Source: an uncultured bacterium
GTDB taxonomy: Bacteria > Pseudomonadota > Alphaproteobacteria > Rhodospirillales > Rhodospirillaceae
Direction of reading: 5' to 3'
NCBI GenBank assembly: GCA_903888485.1
Contig: CAISTS010000010.1
Span: 1-64,000, forward strand
DNA: 64,000 nucleotides
The notes below the pieces were generated by a model, which was not told the origin of the DNA, made no database searches, and worked only from the letters and a program-made list of their open reading frames with translations. The number at the start of each line of letters is the position of its first letter. The stretch's first letter is position 1. The position numbers were made by a program, and so were the translations under genes. Shown here in pieces: positions 1 through 7,523 of this stretch.

Positions 1-1
1 A

Positions 2-75
2 TGGAGCGGGTGAAGGGAATCGAACCCTCGTCGTAAGCTTGGAAGGCTTCTGCTCTACCATTGAGCTACACCCGC
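2..75 (-). tRNA. tRNA-Gly (anticodon UCC)
   Basis: The reverse complement folds as a full cloverleaf with a 7-bp acceptor stem (GCGGGTG), a GGTTCGATTCC T arm, an encoded 3' CCA and a CTTCCAA anticodon loop, giving anticodon UCC for GGA codons. It lies just downstream of the sugar operon and is read in the same direction. Confidence 0.95.
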
Positions 76-140
76 GCCGGCACGTCAGTGCGTGCCGCAG
101 TTTTACGCACCCGCCGGTCCCACCGGCAAGCGCTTTGTCG

Positions 141-767
141 TTAAAAAACGGTGCTACCTGCGGCCACATCCTTGACGATGACCGCGCCGGCGGCCACGAC
201 GGCCCCTGCGCCGACCTTGATATTTTCGATAATCACAGCGCCCGCGCCGATATGGGCGCCCTCGCCCACCGTGACGTTGCCGCACAGCGCCGCGCCCGGC
301 GCGATATGGACATGGGCGCCAATGCGGCAGTCGTGATCGACCTGAGCGCCGGTGTTGACGATGGTGTTGGCGCCGATCTCCGCGCCGGGATGCACGACCG
401 CGCGGGTGATGATGTGGCAGCCCTCGCCCAGCCTCGCATACTTCGACACCGTCGCGGCGGGGCTGATGACTTGGGCGAAAGTGTAGCCTTTGGCTTTGAA
501 GGCCTCGAACAGCGCGCGGCGCGCCTTGAGTCCGCTGTCGCCCTGCTTGGCGACGTTGCCGAGCGCGTTGACCAGCAGCACGCTCGCGGGCGCATGTTTA
601 GCTATGACATCGTCATCGCCCAACACCGGGACGCCATCAACCTCGGTGTTGTGAAGGGTGGGATCGCGGTCCAGCAGACCGAGCAGCGGCGCGGAACCAG
701 TACGCACGATGTCAACCACCACGCGCGCATGTCCGCCGGCGCCGAGAATGAGCAAGGGCCGGCTCAT
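141..767 (-). CDS. NeuD/PglD-family sugar O- or N-acetyltransferase
   Basis: The 208-aa protein starts with a PglD-like nucleotide-sugar-binding motif (LLILGAGGHARVVVDIV). From about residue 110 it has left-handed beta-helix hexapeptide repeats, with the expected catalytic His in the VDHD motif. Family members acetylate sialic acids or UDP-amino sugars using acetyl-CoA in the cytoplasm. Its ATG overlaps the TGA of the upstream isomerase gene (ATGA). It is the last gene of the seven-gene sugar operon, so it probably decorates or builds the same nonulosonic acid. Whether it acts on O or N, and on which sugar, cannot be told from sequence. Confidence 0.85.
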   Translation of the reverse strand: MSRPLLILGAGGHARVVVDIVRTGSAPLLGLLDRDPTLHNTEVDGVPVLGDDDVIAKHAPASVLLVNALGNVAKQGDSGLKARRALFEAFKAKGYTFAQVISPAATVSKYARLGEGCHIITRAVVHPGAEIGANTIVNTGAQVDHDCRIGAHVHIAPGAALCGNVTVGEGAHIGAGAVIIENIKVGAGAVVAAGAVIVKDVAAGSTVF

Positions 768-1639
768 GCCCGCACCTCGCGCAGGACGTCGAGCTGGCGG
801 CGCATGGCGTCGTCACTGAGCTCGTAGGCTTCGATCACCCACGGTATGCCGCGGAATTCCTTGAGGCGCGGGAAGAACCACGCCTCGCGCCCAAAGGGCA
901 GGTTCTGATCTTCCTGGCCGTCGTTATCGCTGAGGTGCAGCGCGCGCACGTGCGGCGCGACGCGGGTGAGAAACGCATTGGGATCGAACCCTAGCGCCGT
1001 CGCCGAGACCTTGGCGTGGCCCATATCGATGAGGAAGCCGACATTGGGCCGGTCGACATCGGCCATGAAACGTACGATCTCGTCGGCGTCGGTCATCAGC
1101 AGCGGGTTGGCCGGAGAACGCGCGAGATAAACCGGCGATATGACATTGTTTTCCAGCACCAGCGCTTTGCCGCGCTGCGCGGCGTAGTCGGCGACAACGC
1201 GCACCGAGCGCAGCATAAGTTCAGTCGCGCCCTTGCGATCCGTGTGCGAATTCTTGAAGGCTTCGGCCTGTTCGGCGGGCTTGCCGAGCTGATGGGCCTT
1301 GAGCGCTACGGCATAACCACTATGCAGACTATAGAACGCGCCTCCCACCATCACCGACAGATCGAGTGCGCGGCGGCAATGTTCGAGGCTCCAACGCAGG
1401 CCCTCATCGTCGCTCGATGTAAGATTGAGCACGCGGGGCTCGGCGGGCGCTGGAAAGTAGTTGTGCACGAGGAAAGTCAGCCCCGCCTTCATGCCGGCGC
1501 GCACGACATCATCCAGCGCCGGTTCATGTTCGAGGCCCGAGCTGAGTTCGACGTGGGTGACGCCCAGACGTAACGATTCGTCGATGACGCCGCGCAAGGA
1601 GCGCGTGCGGAACGCGCCGGAGGACATGTAGATGGTCAT
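764..1639 (-). CDS. TIM-barrel sugar phosphate isomerase/epimerase family protein
   Basis: The 291-aa protein is of the xylose-isomerase-like (AP endonuclease 2) fold. Metal-site motifs are visible: LENNV near residue 163, LIDMGHAK near 204, HLSDNDG near 236 and a terminal VIEAYE. Members isomerise or epimerise sugars. The substrate is unknown, but its place between a NeuB-type synthase (ATGA overlap) and a NeuD-type acetyltransferase (ATGA overlap) argues for a role in making or altering the same acidic sugar. This enzyme type is not part of the textbook Neu, Leg or Pse pathways. Confidence 0.75.
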   Translation of the reverse strand: MTIYMSSGAFRTRSLRGVIDESLRLGVTHVELSSGLEHEPALDDVVRAGMKAGLTFLVHNYFPAPAEPRVLNLTSSDDEGLRWSLEHCRRALDLSVMVGGAFYSLHSGYAVALKAHQLGKPAEQAEAFKNSHTDRKGATELMLRSVRVVADYAAQRGKALVLENNVISPVYLARSPANPLLMTDADEIVRFMADVDRPNVGFLIDMGHAKVSATALGFDPNAFLTRVAPHVRALHLSDNDGQEDQNLPFGREAWFFPRLKEFRGIPWVIEAYELSDDAMRRQLDVLREVRA

Positions 1640-2703
1640 GCCCGCCCTCCGACGATATCGGTCCAGGCGAGCGCGCTGTCGGCGGGAATATCACGGGCGG
1701 CGGTCGCGCCCACGACCTTGTCCCACGCCGTTGGCGGCACGTCGGACAAGGGCCGCTTGAGGATCAGGTCGGCAGTGGAGATCACGCTGCCTTTGGCGAT
1801 AGCGCGGCGCGCGACGATACCGCGGCGCATGTTGGAAATGTTGCGCACCTCGTTGGCGGCCGGGCGTTTGATCCCATCGCCGAGAGCGGATTCAGTTTCG
1901 CGGATAGCCTGCACCAAACGCCGCATCTCGGCGGGTTCCAAAGACGTGGGCTGATCGGGGCCGGCCATGGTTTTGTCGAGCGTGAGGTGCTTCTCGATGA
2001 CGCAAGCGCCCATGGCAATCGACGCGATGCAGGCGCTATCGGTTTGAGTATGGTCGGAGTAGCCGACTAGCACGCCGAGCTGCTCCCGCAGCGTCACCAT
2101 GGCGCGCAAGTTCGAGTCCGAGATCGGCGACGGATAGTTGGTCGTGCACTGGAGAAGAATGAGTTGGCGGTTGCCGGCAGCGTGCACCACCTGAACCGCA
2201 GCCTTCACTTCTTCCATCGTGCACATGCCGGTGGATAGGATCACCGGTTTGCCGGTCGCGGCAGTGTAGCGGAGCAACGAAGGTTCGGCGGCGTGGATGG
2301 ACGCGAGCTTGAACGCCGGCACGCCGATGCTCATGAGGAAATCGACGTCCTCCTCGTTGTAGGGCGTGGACATGAACGCAAGGCCCGCCTTGTCGCAAGC
2401 CGCGATCAAGCCGGGATAAGCCGAAGGCGTGAGTTCCAACGCGCGCAACATGTCGATTTGCGATTCCGTGCGGTCGGTGACTTCCAATTGGTAAGGCGCT
2501 TTGGGTGCGTTGGCGGTCGCGACGCGTTCAGCCTTGAAGGTCTGGAACTTGACGCAATCGACGCCGCTGGCCGCGCCCGCGGCCACAAGCTTGTGCGCGA
2601 GATCGACCGCCCCGTTATGATTGACGCCGGCTTCGGCGATGATGAAGGCCGGATACCCCTCGCCGATCGTACGGTTACCGATCTTGACGGACGCGAGCGT
2701 CAC
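1636..2703 (-). CDS. NeuB-family nonulosonic acid synthase (first copy)
   Basis: The protein of about 355 aa has an N-terminal NeuB TIM barrel (AEAGVNHNG near residue 20, VKFQTFK, FMSTPYN, LASIHAAEPSLL, STGMCTMEE, GYSDHT, EKHLTLD) and a C-terminal SAF/antifreeze-like domain (RRGIVARRAIAKG onward). Such enzymes condense phosphoenolpyruvate with a 6-carbon amino sugar. A GTG start at 2703 is chosen because it forms a GTGA overlap with the preceding stop; a longer frame reaches 2742 but runs into the upstream gene. The usual DPDH-type motif after EKHLTLD reads GPDQPTSLEP here, so His is replaced by Gln. Confidence 0.85.
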   Translation of the reverse strand: MTLASVKIGNRTIGEGYPAFIIAEAGVNHNGAVDLAHKLVAAGAASGVDCVKFQTFKAERVATANAPKAPYQLEVTDRTESQIDMLRALELTPSAYPGLIAACDKAGLAFMSTPYNEEDVDFLMSIGVPAFKLASIHAAEPSLLRYTAATGKPVILSTGMCTMEEVKAAVQVVHAAGNRQLILLQCTTNYPSPISDSNLRAMVTLREQLGVLVGYSDHTQTDSACIASIAMGACVIEKHLTLDKTMAGPDQPTSLEPAEMRRLVQAIRETESALGDGIKRPAANEVRNISNMRRGIVARRAIAKGSVISTADLILKRPLSDVPPTAWDKVVGATAARDIPADSALAWTDIVGGRA

Positions 2704-3755
2704 GACGCGGCCTCCAGATCGGCGAGCGTGATCTGCTGCCATTTTGGAATGGCGTGGCGCGTGTGGCGCCCGTCGATGCTTGCATATTTCATGGGCGACA
2801 GACCGGCTTCGCTGCCTTGCGTGCGCAGGAATGAAACATCGGCGCGCGTGAGCGCAGAGCCCGCCGGAATGTCGCGCGCGGCGACGATGCTCTTCTTCTG
2901 GAAGCGGCGGTATTTCTCATCGCCTTCAGTCGGCGGTGGAAAGAACGCCGGACCCAGCGCACGCGAGCCCGCGCGCACGGTGCGTACATAATTTGCGAAT
3001 TCTTCGGGCTCAAGCGCCGCCTGCCAGTCCACGCCCTTGGCCGCACGGTCGAGCACCACATGCTTTTCAACCATGCACGCGCCCATGCCGACGGCAGCGA
3101 GGTCGAGGTAAGGCGCCAAAGGCAAGCTCGCGTCGGTATGATCGGCATACATGACGAGGCCCTTGAAGGCCTCCTTCAAGAGCGTAATGCGGCGGATGTG
3201 CGCGTTGTCGGACGGGGTCGGGAAGTTCTGCACGCCGTGCTGCAGGATCATCTGCACGCCGCCATGCTTCAGCGAAAGCGCAACCGCCTCGCCAACTTCT
3301 TCCCGCGTGGAAGCCCCCGTGCCGACCGTAAAGGGCAACCCCGACTTCGCCGCGCCGATGATCAAGTCGGGGTTGGAGATGTCGGAAGAATTGAGCTTCA
3401 ACATGTCGGGCTTCATGGCCAGCGCCCAATCGAGGCTGACATCGTCGTAAACAAAGGCCGACACGGCGATGTCGTGAGTACGTGCGTAGGCCATCAAATC
3501 GGCCCACTGCTCGCGCGTGAAGGCGAGATCCTCGATGAGTTTGTAGAATTCGAGCGAGCCCACCATATTGGCCGGCGGATAGAAGAATTCGAGCTGTACC
3601 GCGTCGGCCCCGGCCGCTACGACGCTGTCGATCAAGCGCTTGCACTTCTCGATGCTGCCCTGATGGCCGCAGGCTATCTCGCCAATGATGTAAACTGGAT
3701 CGGCGTCGCTGACGCGTTTCCCGCGTATCGTGACGCTGGTGGAGAGCGCTGTCAT
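2700..3755 (-). CDS. NeuB-family synthase (second, divergent copy)
   Basis: The 351-aa protein has the same layout as its neighbour: a NeuB barrel (GEIACGHQGS near residue 25, VQLEFF, LKLNSSDISNPDLI, GTGASTREEV, YADHTDAS, VEKHVVLDR) and a C-terminal SAF domain (KKSIVAARDIPAGSAL). It differs at many positions, for example Cys-Gly-His-Gln in place of Val-Asn-His-Asn. ATG at 3755 is chosen because it makes an ATGA overlap with the neuA stop. Two non-identical NeuB proteins in one operon suggest two different condensations, or that one copy has taken another substrate. Confidence 0.8.
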   Translation of the reverse strand: MTALSTSVTIRGKRVSDADPVYIIGEIACGHQGSIEKCKRLIDSVVAAGADAVQLEFFYPPANMVGSLEFYKLIEDLAFTREQWADLMAYARTHDIAVSAFVYDDVSLDWALAMKPDMLKLNSSDISNPDLIIGAAKSGLPFTVGTGASTREEVGEAVALSLKHGGVQMILQHGVQNFPTPSDNAHIRRITLLKEAFKGLVMYADHTDASLPLAPYLDLAAVGMGACMVEKHVVLDRAAKGVDWQAALEPEEFANYVRTVRAGSRALGPAFFPPPTEGDEKYRRFQKKSIVAARDIPAGSALTRADVSFLRTQGSEAGLSPMKYASIDGRHTRHAIPKWQQITLADLEAAS

Positions 3756-4462
3756 AGGATGCTCACGTAACCGCGTTCGATCAAGAACTGGGCGTAATCG
3801 AAGTCTTGCGCGTTGTCGATGTCGATGGCGGGCGGCATCGTCACGCCGCGCACGCGCCCGGTGAAAAAGCTGCGCAGACGGCGGAAAGAATCGATCCACG
3901 AGAAGTAGAATGCGCCGCTGGGACGGTACGTCGGCGCCTGATCCTGCGAGCGGGTGTTGCCCGTGATGAGCGGCGAAGGATTGTAGAGCGTCTGCATGGC
4001 CCCAGCGGCATCGAACGTCACCGCGGACTGCGGCGAGAAGTCGTAGGGCATGAAGCTGAGCGCCGCGTCGAAATCACGGCTCAACCCTTCGAAGCCTTCC
4101 CGTACGTGGGCGGGCGTGCGGAACGGGAACGTCGGCAGCATCATACCGATGACGTCGAAGTCGGCGCGCACGTCGTCACGATCGACCAACTCGCCGATGA
4201 CATCGACCACCTTCACCTTGTCGCCGGCGAGAATATCGGCGCGGTCGTCGACGCTCACACCTTTGCGAGTGAGGGCGACGGTCTTGATCTCGGGGTCCTC
4301 GGTGGACACCATCACACGCCCGAACGGCGCGGCGGCGAGCGCCACATCGACGGCATGCAGGATCAGCGGCTTGCCACCCAGCGGCAGCACGTTCTTGCGC
4401 GGCAGGCGCTTGGAGCCGCCGCGCGCCGGAATAACGACAAGTGTGCGTTTCGGATCGGGCAT
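3752..4462 (-). CDS. neuA: CMP-nonulosonic acid cytidylyltransferase (NeuA family)
   Basis: The 236-aa protein starts with the CTP-binding signature VVIPARGGSKRLPRKN, followed by PLGGKPLILHAVD, VSTEDPEI, and DIDNAQDFDYA near the C terminus. These are typical of acylneuraminate cytidylyltransferases, which activate the finished sugar acid as its CMP derivative before transfer to polysaccharide or protein. The start overlaps the stop of the upstream aldolase gene (TAATG) and its own stop overlaps the second neuB (ATGA). The symbol is given for the family; the sugar could be a neuraminic, legionaminic, pseudaminic or novel acid. Confidence 0.85.
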   Translation of the reverse strand: MPDPKRTLVVIPARGGSKRLPRKNVLPLGGKPLILHAVDVALAAAPFGRVMVSTEDPEIKTVALTRKGVSVDDRADILAGDKVKVVDVIGELVDRDDVRADFDVIGMMLPTFPFRTPAHVREGFEGLSRDFDAALSFMPYDFSPQSAVTFDAAGAMQTLYNPSPLITGNTRSQDQAPTYRPSGAFYFSWIDSFRRLRSFFTGRVRGVTMPPAIDIDNAQDFDYAQFLIERGYVSIL

Positions 4463-5418
4463 TACACCTGAGCCGCGTGATTGGGCGCGCGCTGGCGCCA
4501 GCCGAGCTTATCGACGCAGTCGCGCAGCTTCGTCTGTTGCGCGTCATTGAGGCGCGGCAGCGGCGCGCGCTCGAAAGCCGGCATGAGGCCCAGGAGATGC
4601 ATGGTCTCCTTCAAGGCAAGATGCCAGCCGAGCGAAACCGCCACGTCGAAGTAGGGATCTTCATAGGCGCGCACGATGGCGTGGGCGCGGTCGTTCTGCC
4701 CCGCGCGCATGGCGGCGTAGAAGTCCTTGGCCACCTGCGGAAAGAAGTTACCAAGGCCGACGAGGTAGGCTTTGGCGCCGGCGTGGAAGTCGCGCATGAA
4801 CAGCCTCTTGCTGCCCGCGCCGATGATGCCGCACTTCGCGGACAGGCGGCGATGCAGGAGATAGGCGTAACCGCCGTCCATGCATTCTTCCTTCATGCCG
4901 ACGAGACCCGGCATGTCGGTCAGCTTGTCGAGCAGGTCGAGGCTGTACTGCTGATTGCCGCCGTAGCCGCTACGCATCGGCATTTCATGGATCATGACGC
5001 CGATGGAGACGGCGTCCGTCAGCGCCTTGAAGAAGTCGAGCACTGCGGCTTCGCCGTAATAGCGCTCGGGGAAATAAGCGATGTAGGCATCCGCGCCGAC
5101 CTTTTCCGCGTGGCGTGCGAAGTCGACATTGACGCCCGTTGTACCCACCAAGGGGCCCGCGAGAATGACAACGCAGCGGCCCTTAGCGGCTTTGGCGATC
5201 GTCGCATTGACGTCCTTGATTTCATCGTTGGTGAGCAAGTTGAAGCGGCTGGTGCCGATGGTCGACATGATCGCCGGCACGCCCACGCCCGCGAGGAAGT
5301 CGACATAGCGCTCCAGCGCGGCGAGATCGACGGCGCCGCTTTCCGTGAACGGCGTCGGCAACGGAAAAACCGGGCCTTCGAGTTTGAAGCGCAGATGGTC
5401 GCGCGAGAAATTTGCCAT
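4462..5418 (-). CDS. DHDPS/NanA-family class I aldolase
   Basis: The protein of about 318 aa belongs to the dihydrodipicolinate synthase/N-acetylneuraminate lyase family: PVFPLPTPF at the N terminus, and the Schiff-base lysine in VGMKEE. The usual YNxPxR motif reads HEMPMRSG, so the family Tyr is replaced, and the GTTGE region reads GTSRFN, which suggests a non-standard substrate. ATG at 5418 is chosen by the conserved N terminus; the frame is open to 5496 but would overlap the aminotransferase gene, which ends 22 bp upstream of this start. Family enzymes make or cleave 2-keto acids with pyruvate. Confidence 0.8.
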   Translation of the reverse strand: MANFSRDHLRFKLEGPVFPLPTPFTESGAVDLAALERYVDFLAGVGVPAIMSTIGTSRFNLLTNDEIKDVNATIAKAAKGRCVVILAGPLVGTTGVNVDFARHAEKVGADAYIAYFPERYYGEAAVLDFFKALTDAVSIGVMIHEMPMRSGYGGNQQYSLDLLDKLTDMPGLVGMKEECMDGGYAYLLHRRLSAKCGIIGAGSKRLFMRDFHAGAKAYLVGLGNFFPQVAKDFYAAMRAGQNDRAHAIVRAYEDPYFDVAVSLGWHLALKETMHLLGLMPAFERAPLPRLNDAQQTKLRDCVDKLGWRQRAPNHAAQV

Positions 5419-5440
5419 GAGGTCCTCGGGTGATGCGGCG

Positions 5441-6916
5441 TCAAGCGCGGCGGACTTGGAACACCAGTTGTGTGCGCACCACGTGCAGGAAGGCATCGCA
5501 GACGCGGTCGACTTCGGCGACGGTCAGATCGCTGGCGGTCGGCAGGCTGACGCCGCGCTGCGCGACATCGTCGGCCACGGGGCACGGTTTGGCGATGCCC
5601 GCGCGGTAGGCCGGTTGCGGGTGCAAGGGATAGAACACGCGGCGGGTTTCGATGCCCTTCTCGTTGAGCTTCTCGAGCAAGAGGTCGCGGCTCATGCCGA
5701 GCGCGTTCTCGTCGATGGAGATGGTGTAAAGCCAGTGCACGTTCGTCGCCCAGGCTGCGCGCGGCGGCAGCGTGATGCCTTGGATGTTGCCGAGGCGCTT
5801 GTCGTAGCGCGCGACGAGCTCGCGCCGGCGCGCAAGGAACGTCTCGACACGCTCCATTTGCGCAACGCCCAGGGCCGCCTGCAGGTTGGTCATGCGGTAG
5901 TTGAAGCCGGCATACTCGTGCCAATAGCGGCGTTCCTTGGTCATGCCGTGATCGCGCAGCACGGCCATGCGCGCCATCAGCGCGGGATCGCCGGTGAGGA
6001 CCATGCCGCCCTCGCCCGTGGTGATCATCTTGTTGGCAAAGAAGCTGTAGCAGCCGACGTCGCCGATACGGCCGGTCTTGCGGCCTTTGTATTCCGCGCC
6101 CAAGGATTCGGCGCAATCTTCGACCACCCGCAAGTTCGCTTTGCGCGCGATCTCCATAATTGGGTCCATATCGCACGGATGCCCGTAAAGGTGCACCGGG
6201 ATCACGGCCTTGGTGCGCGGCGAAAGCGCGGCTTCCATCGCTACGGGATCGAGCGTCCAAGTGACCGGATCGATGTCGACAAACACCGGTGTCGCGCCGG
6301 CATGGATGACTGCGTTGGCGGTAGCGCCGAAGGTCAGGTCGGGAACGATGACTTCATCGCCCGGACCAATGCCGAGCGCCGCGAGCGCGAGATGCAGCGC
6401 TGTGGTGCCCGAAGATGTGCACAGCGCGTGGCCGCCGCCCATGTAGGTCTGGAACGCGTTCTGGAATTTCTCGATGTAGGGCCCTTGCGAGGACACCCAA
6501 CCGGTGGCGAGGCAGTCGTTGACGTACTTCGCTTCGTTACCGCCGAGCGCCGGCTGCGCCAGTGAGACGCGCCAGAGGTCGGCCCAGCTGAGCAAATCGA
6601 CCGGCCGGCCGGCCTCATCGACGACGGGCAGATGACGGATTCTGTCACTGAGCAGGGCGAGGTTCGCTGTGTGTTCGGCGTCCGCGCGTCCAACGGTGAT
6701 GTTTGAATTGATCAGCGCCGCGGCGGCCGTATCGAGGCCGCTCGCCCCAACGATGGCGCGGCGAATGTCACCGTCGGTCAGCACGCCCTGGAGGATGCCG
6801 CTGTCGTTGACGATCAGGACGATGCCGCCCACGCCCTCGTTCAGCCGTTCCATGACCTGGCGCAAGGTCGCGGTGGTCGGCATCAGGTTGCGCGCGATGT
6901 TGGTCCGGCGGGTCAC
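5441..6916 (-). CDS. CBS-domain pair fused to DegT/DnrJ/EryC1 aminotransferase
   Basis: The 491-aa protein has two domains. Residues about 15-118 form two CBS repeats (VLTDGDIRRAIV, and HLPVVDEAGRPVDLLS). Residues about 125-480 form a PLP sugar aminotransferase with SSGTTALHLALAALG, PVHLYGHPCDM, and the PLP lysine in FFANKMITTGEGG near residue 296. Such enzymes put an amino group on a keto sugar, for example the LegC or PseC step. In legionaminate clusters CBS pairs are more usually attached to a nucleotidyltransferase, so this fusion is uncommon. It is the first gene of the operon. Confidence 0.88.
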   Translation of the reverse strand: MTRRTNIARNLMPTTATLRQVMERLNEGVGGIVLIVNDSGILQGVLTDGDIRRAIVGASGLDTAAAALINSNITVGRADAEHTANLALLSDRIRHLPVVDEAGRPVDLLSWADLWRVSLAQPALGGNEAKYVNDCLATGWVSSQGPYIEKFQNAFQTYMGGGHALCTSSGTTALHLALAALGIGPGDEVIVPDLTFGATANAVIHAGATPVFVDIDPVTWTLDPVAMEAALSPRTKAVIPVHLYGHPCDMDPIMEIARKANLRVVEDCAESLGAEYKGRKTGRIGDVGCYSFFANKMITTGEGGMVLTGDPALMARMAVLRDHGMTKERRYWHEYAGFNYRMTNLQAALGVAQMERVETFLARRRELVARYDKRLGNIQGITLPPRAAWATNVHWLYTISIDENALGMSRDLLLEKLNEKGIETRRVFYPLHPQPAYRAGIAKPCPVADDVAQRGVSLPTASDLTVAEVDRVCDAFLHVVRTQLVFQVRRA

Positions 6917-7007
6917 TGCTAAATCACTGAAAATGAAAGAAAAAGCTTGTCAGAATACAAGCCTAGCGCACGCTTGTTAATAAAGCGCCAAGTATGGGTG
7001 AAATTTT

Positions 7008-7032
7008 GGAGGGGGTCTATGTCCCCCAAGGA
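7008..7032 (-). terminator. Probable intrinsic terminator after the DUF3297 gene
   Basis: On the minus strand GGGGG, a 7-nt loop and CCCCC are followed by TCCAAAATTT, about 15 bp past the stop of the 7043-7294 gene. The U tract is imperfect. Confidence 0.5.
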
Positions 7033-7042
7033 CGCGGGGCGC

Positions 7043-7294
7043 CTATGCGCCGGGGGCCGGGAACTTCAGGTAGGGCTCGACCTTGCCTTTGAGCAGGATG
7101 GTCATGGGGTTGCCCTTGCGGTCGAGGCTGCGGCCCGCCGCGACGCGGATCCAGCCCTCGCTGACGCAGTATTCCTCGACCGTGGTCTTCTCGACACCGT
7201 TGAAACGCACGCCCACGCCCTGCTCCAGCAACGCCTGATTGAAGTGCGGGCTGCGCGGATTGGTGGAGAGCCGGTCGGGAAGCATCTCGGTCAT
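7043..7294 (-). CDS. DUF3297 family protein
   Basis: This 83-aa protein matches the small proteobacterial DUF3297 family: an N-terminal PDRLSTNPRSPH motif, GVGVRFNG, and GWIRVAAGRSLDRKGNP in the second half, at the usual length of about 80-85 residues. It is cytoplasmic, with no signal or membrane segment. The function is unknown. It is a single gene lying between the sugar operon and the left end of the tRNA-Tyr element. Confidence 0.8.
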   Translation of the reverse strand: MTEMLPDRLSTNPRSPHFNQALLEQGVGVRFNGVEKTTVEEYCVSEGWIRVAAGRSLDRKGNPMTILLKGKVEPYLKFPAPGA

Positions 7295-7316
7295 AGGTGG
7301 TTCTCGTTCTGGTAAC

Positions 7317-7389
7317 GCCCGCCTTCGCTGGAGCTTCGGCGGGCACCAGCTTTCTTAGGCTCGCTACGCTCGCCAACGAAAGCTAGGTG
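7317..7389. repeat. Two adjacent palindromes abutting the left attachment site
   Basis: The first hairpin pairs GCCCGCC (7317-7323) with GGCGGGC (7338-7344). The second is an imperfect stem pairing CACC-AGCTTTC (7344-7354) with GAAAGCT-A-GGTG (7378-7389) around a TCGCTACGCTCG core. The pattern resembles the palindromic extragenic repeats of alphaproteobacteria. The second stem runs into the att repeat. Confidence 0.5.
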
Positions 7390-7401
7390 GTGGAGGGAGA
7401 A
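7388..7401. repeat. Left attachment site (att half of the tRNA-Tyr element)
   Basis: TGGTGGAGGGAGAA is identical to 18853-18866, the 3' end of tRNA-Tyr. There is no tRNA body here, so this is the remnant copy. The integrase starts about 120 bp inside it. Confidence 0.8.
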
Positions 7402-7523
7402 TCCTCCGCACCAGTTTCTAGCATCGTCTGGCTGCGTCGGAAAAGGGTTCATTTTAGGCGCTTAAACACTACACAAGTGTATGGTGTCGTCTAGCTGCGT
7501 ATGGCACAATCCAATCCGTTATT

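Noticed and set aside
39-827. Long plus-strand frame opposite the NeuD-like gene
   Set aside because: It is the antisense shadow of a GC-rich gene. The protein is Arg/Asp/Ala-rich, has no motif and overlaps a tRNA.
3060-3770. 236-codon plus-strand frame opposite the second neuB
   Set aside because: Antisense shadow. The minus-strand frame has full NeuB motifs and coupled neighbours.
7391-7416. Hairpin-like sequence just right of the left att (GGAGGGA with TCCTCC)
   Set aside because: The pairing is imperfect and mostly follows from the tRNA acceptor sequence in the att core. There is no T run to support a terminator.
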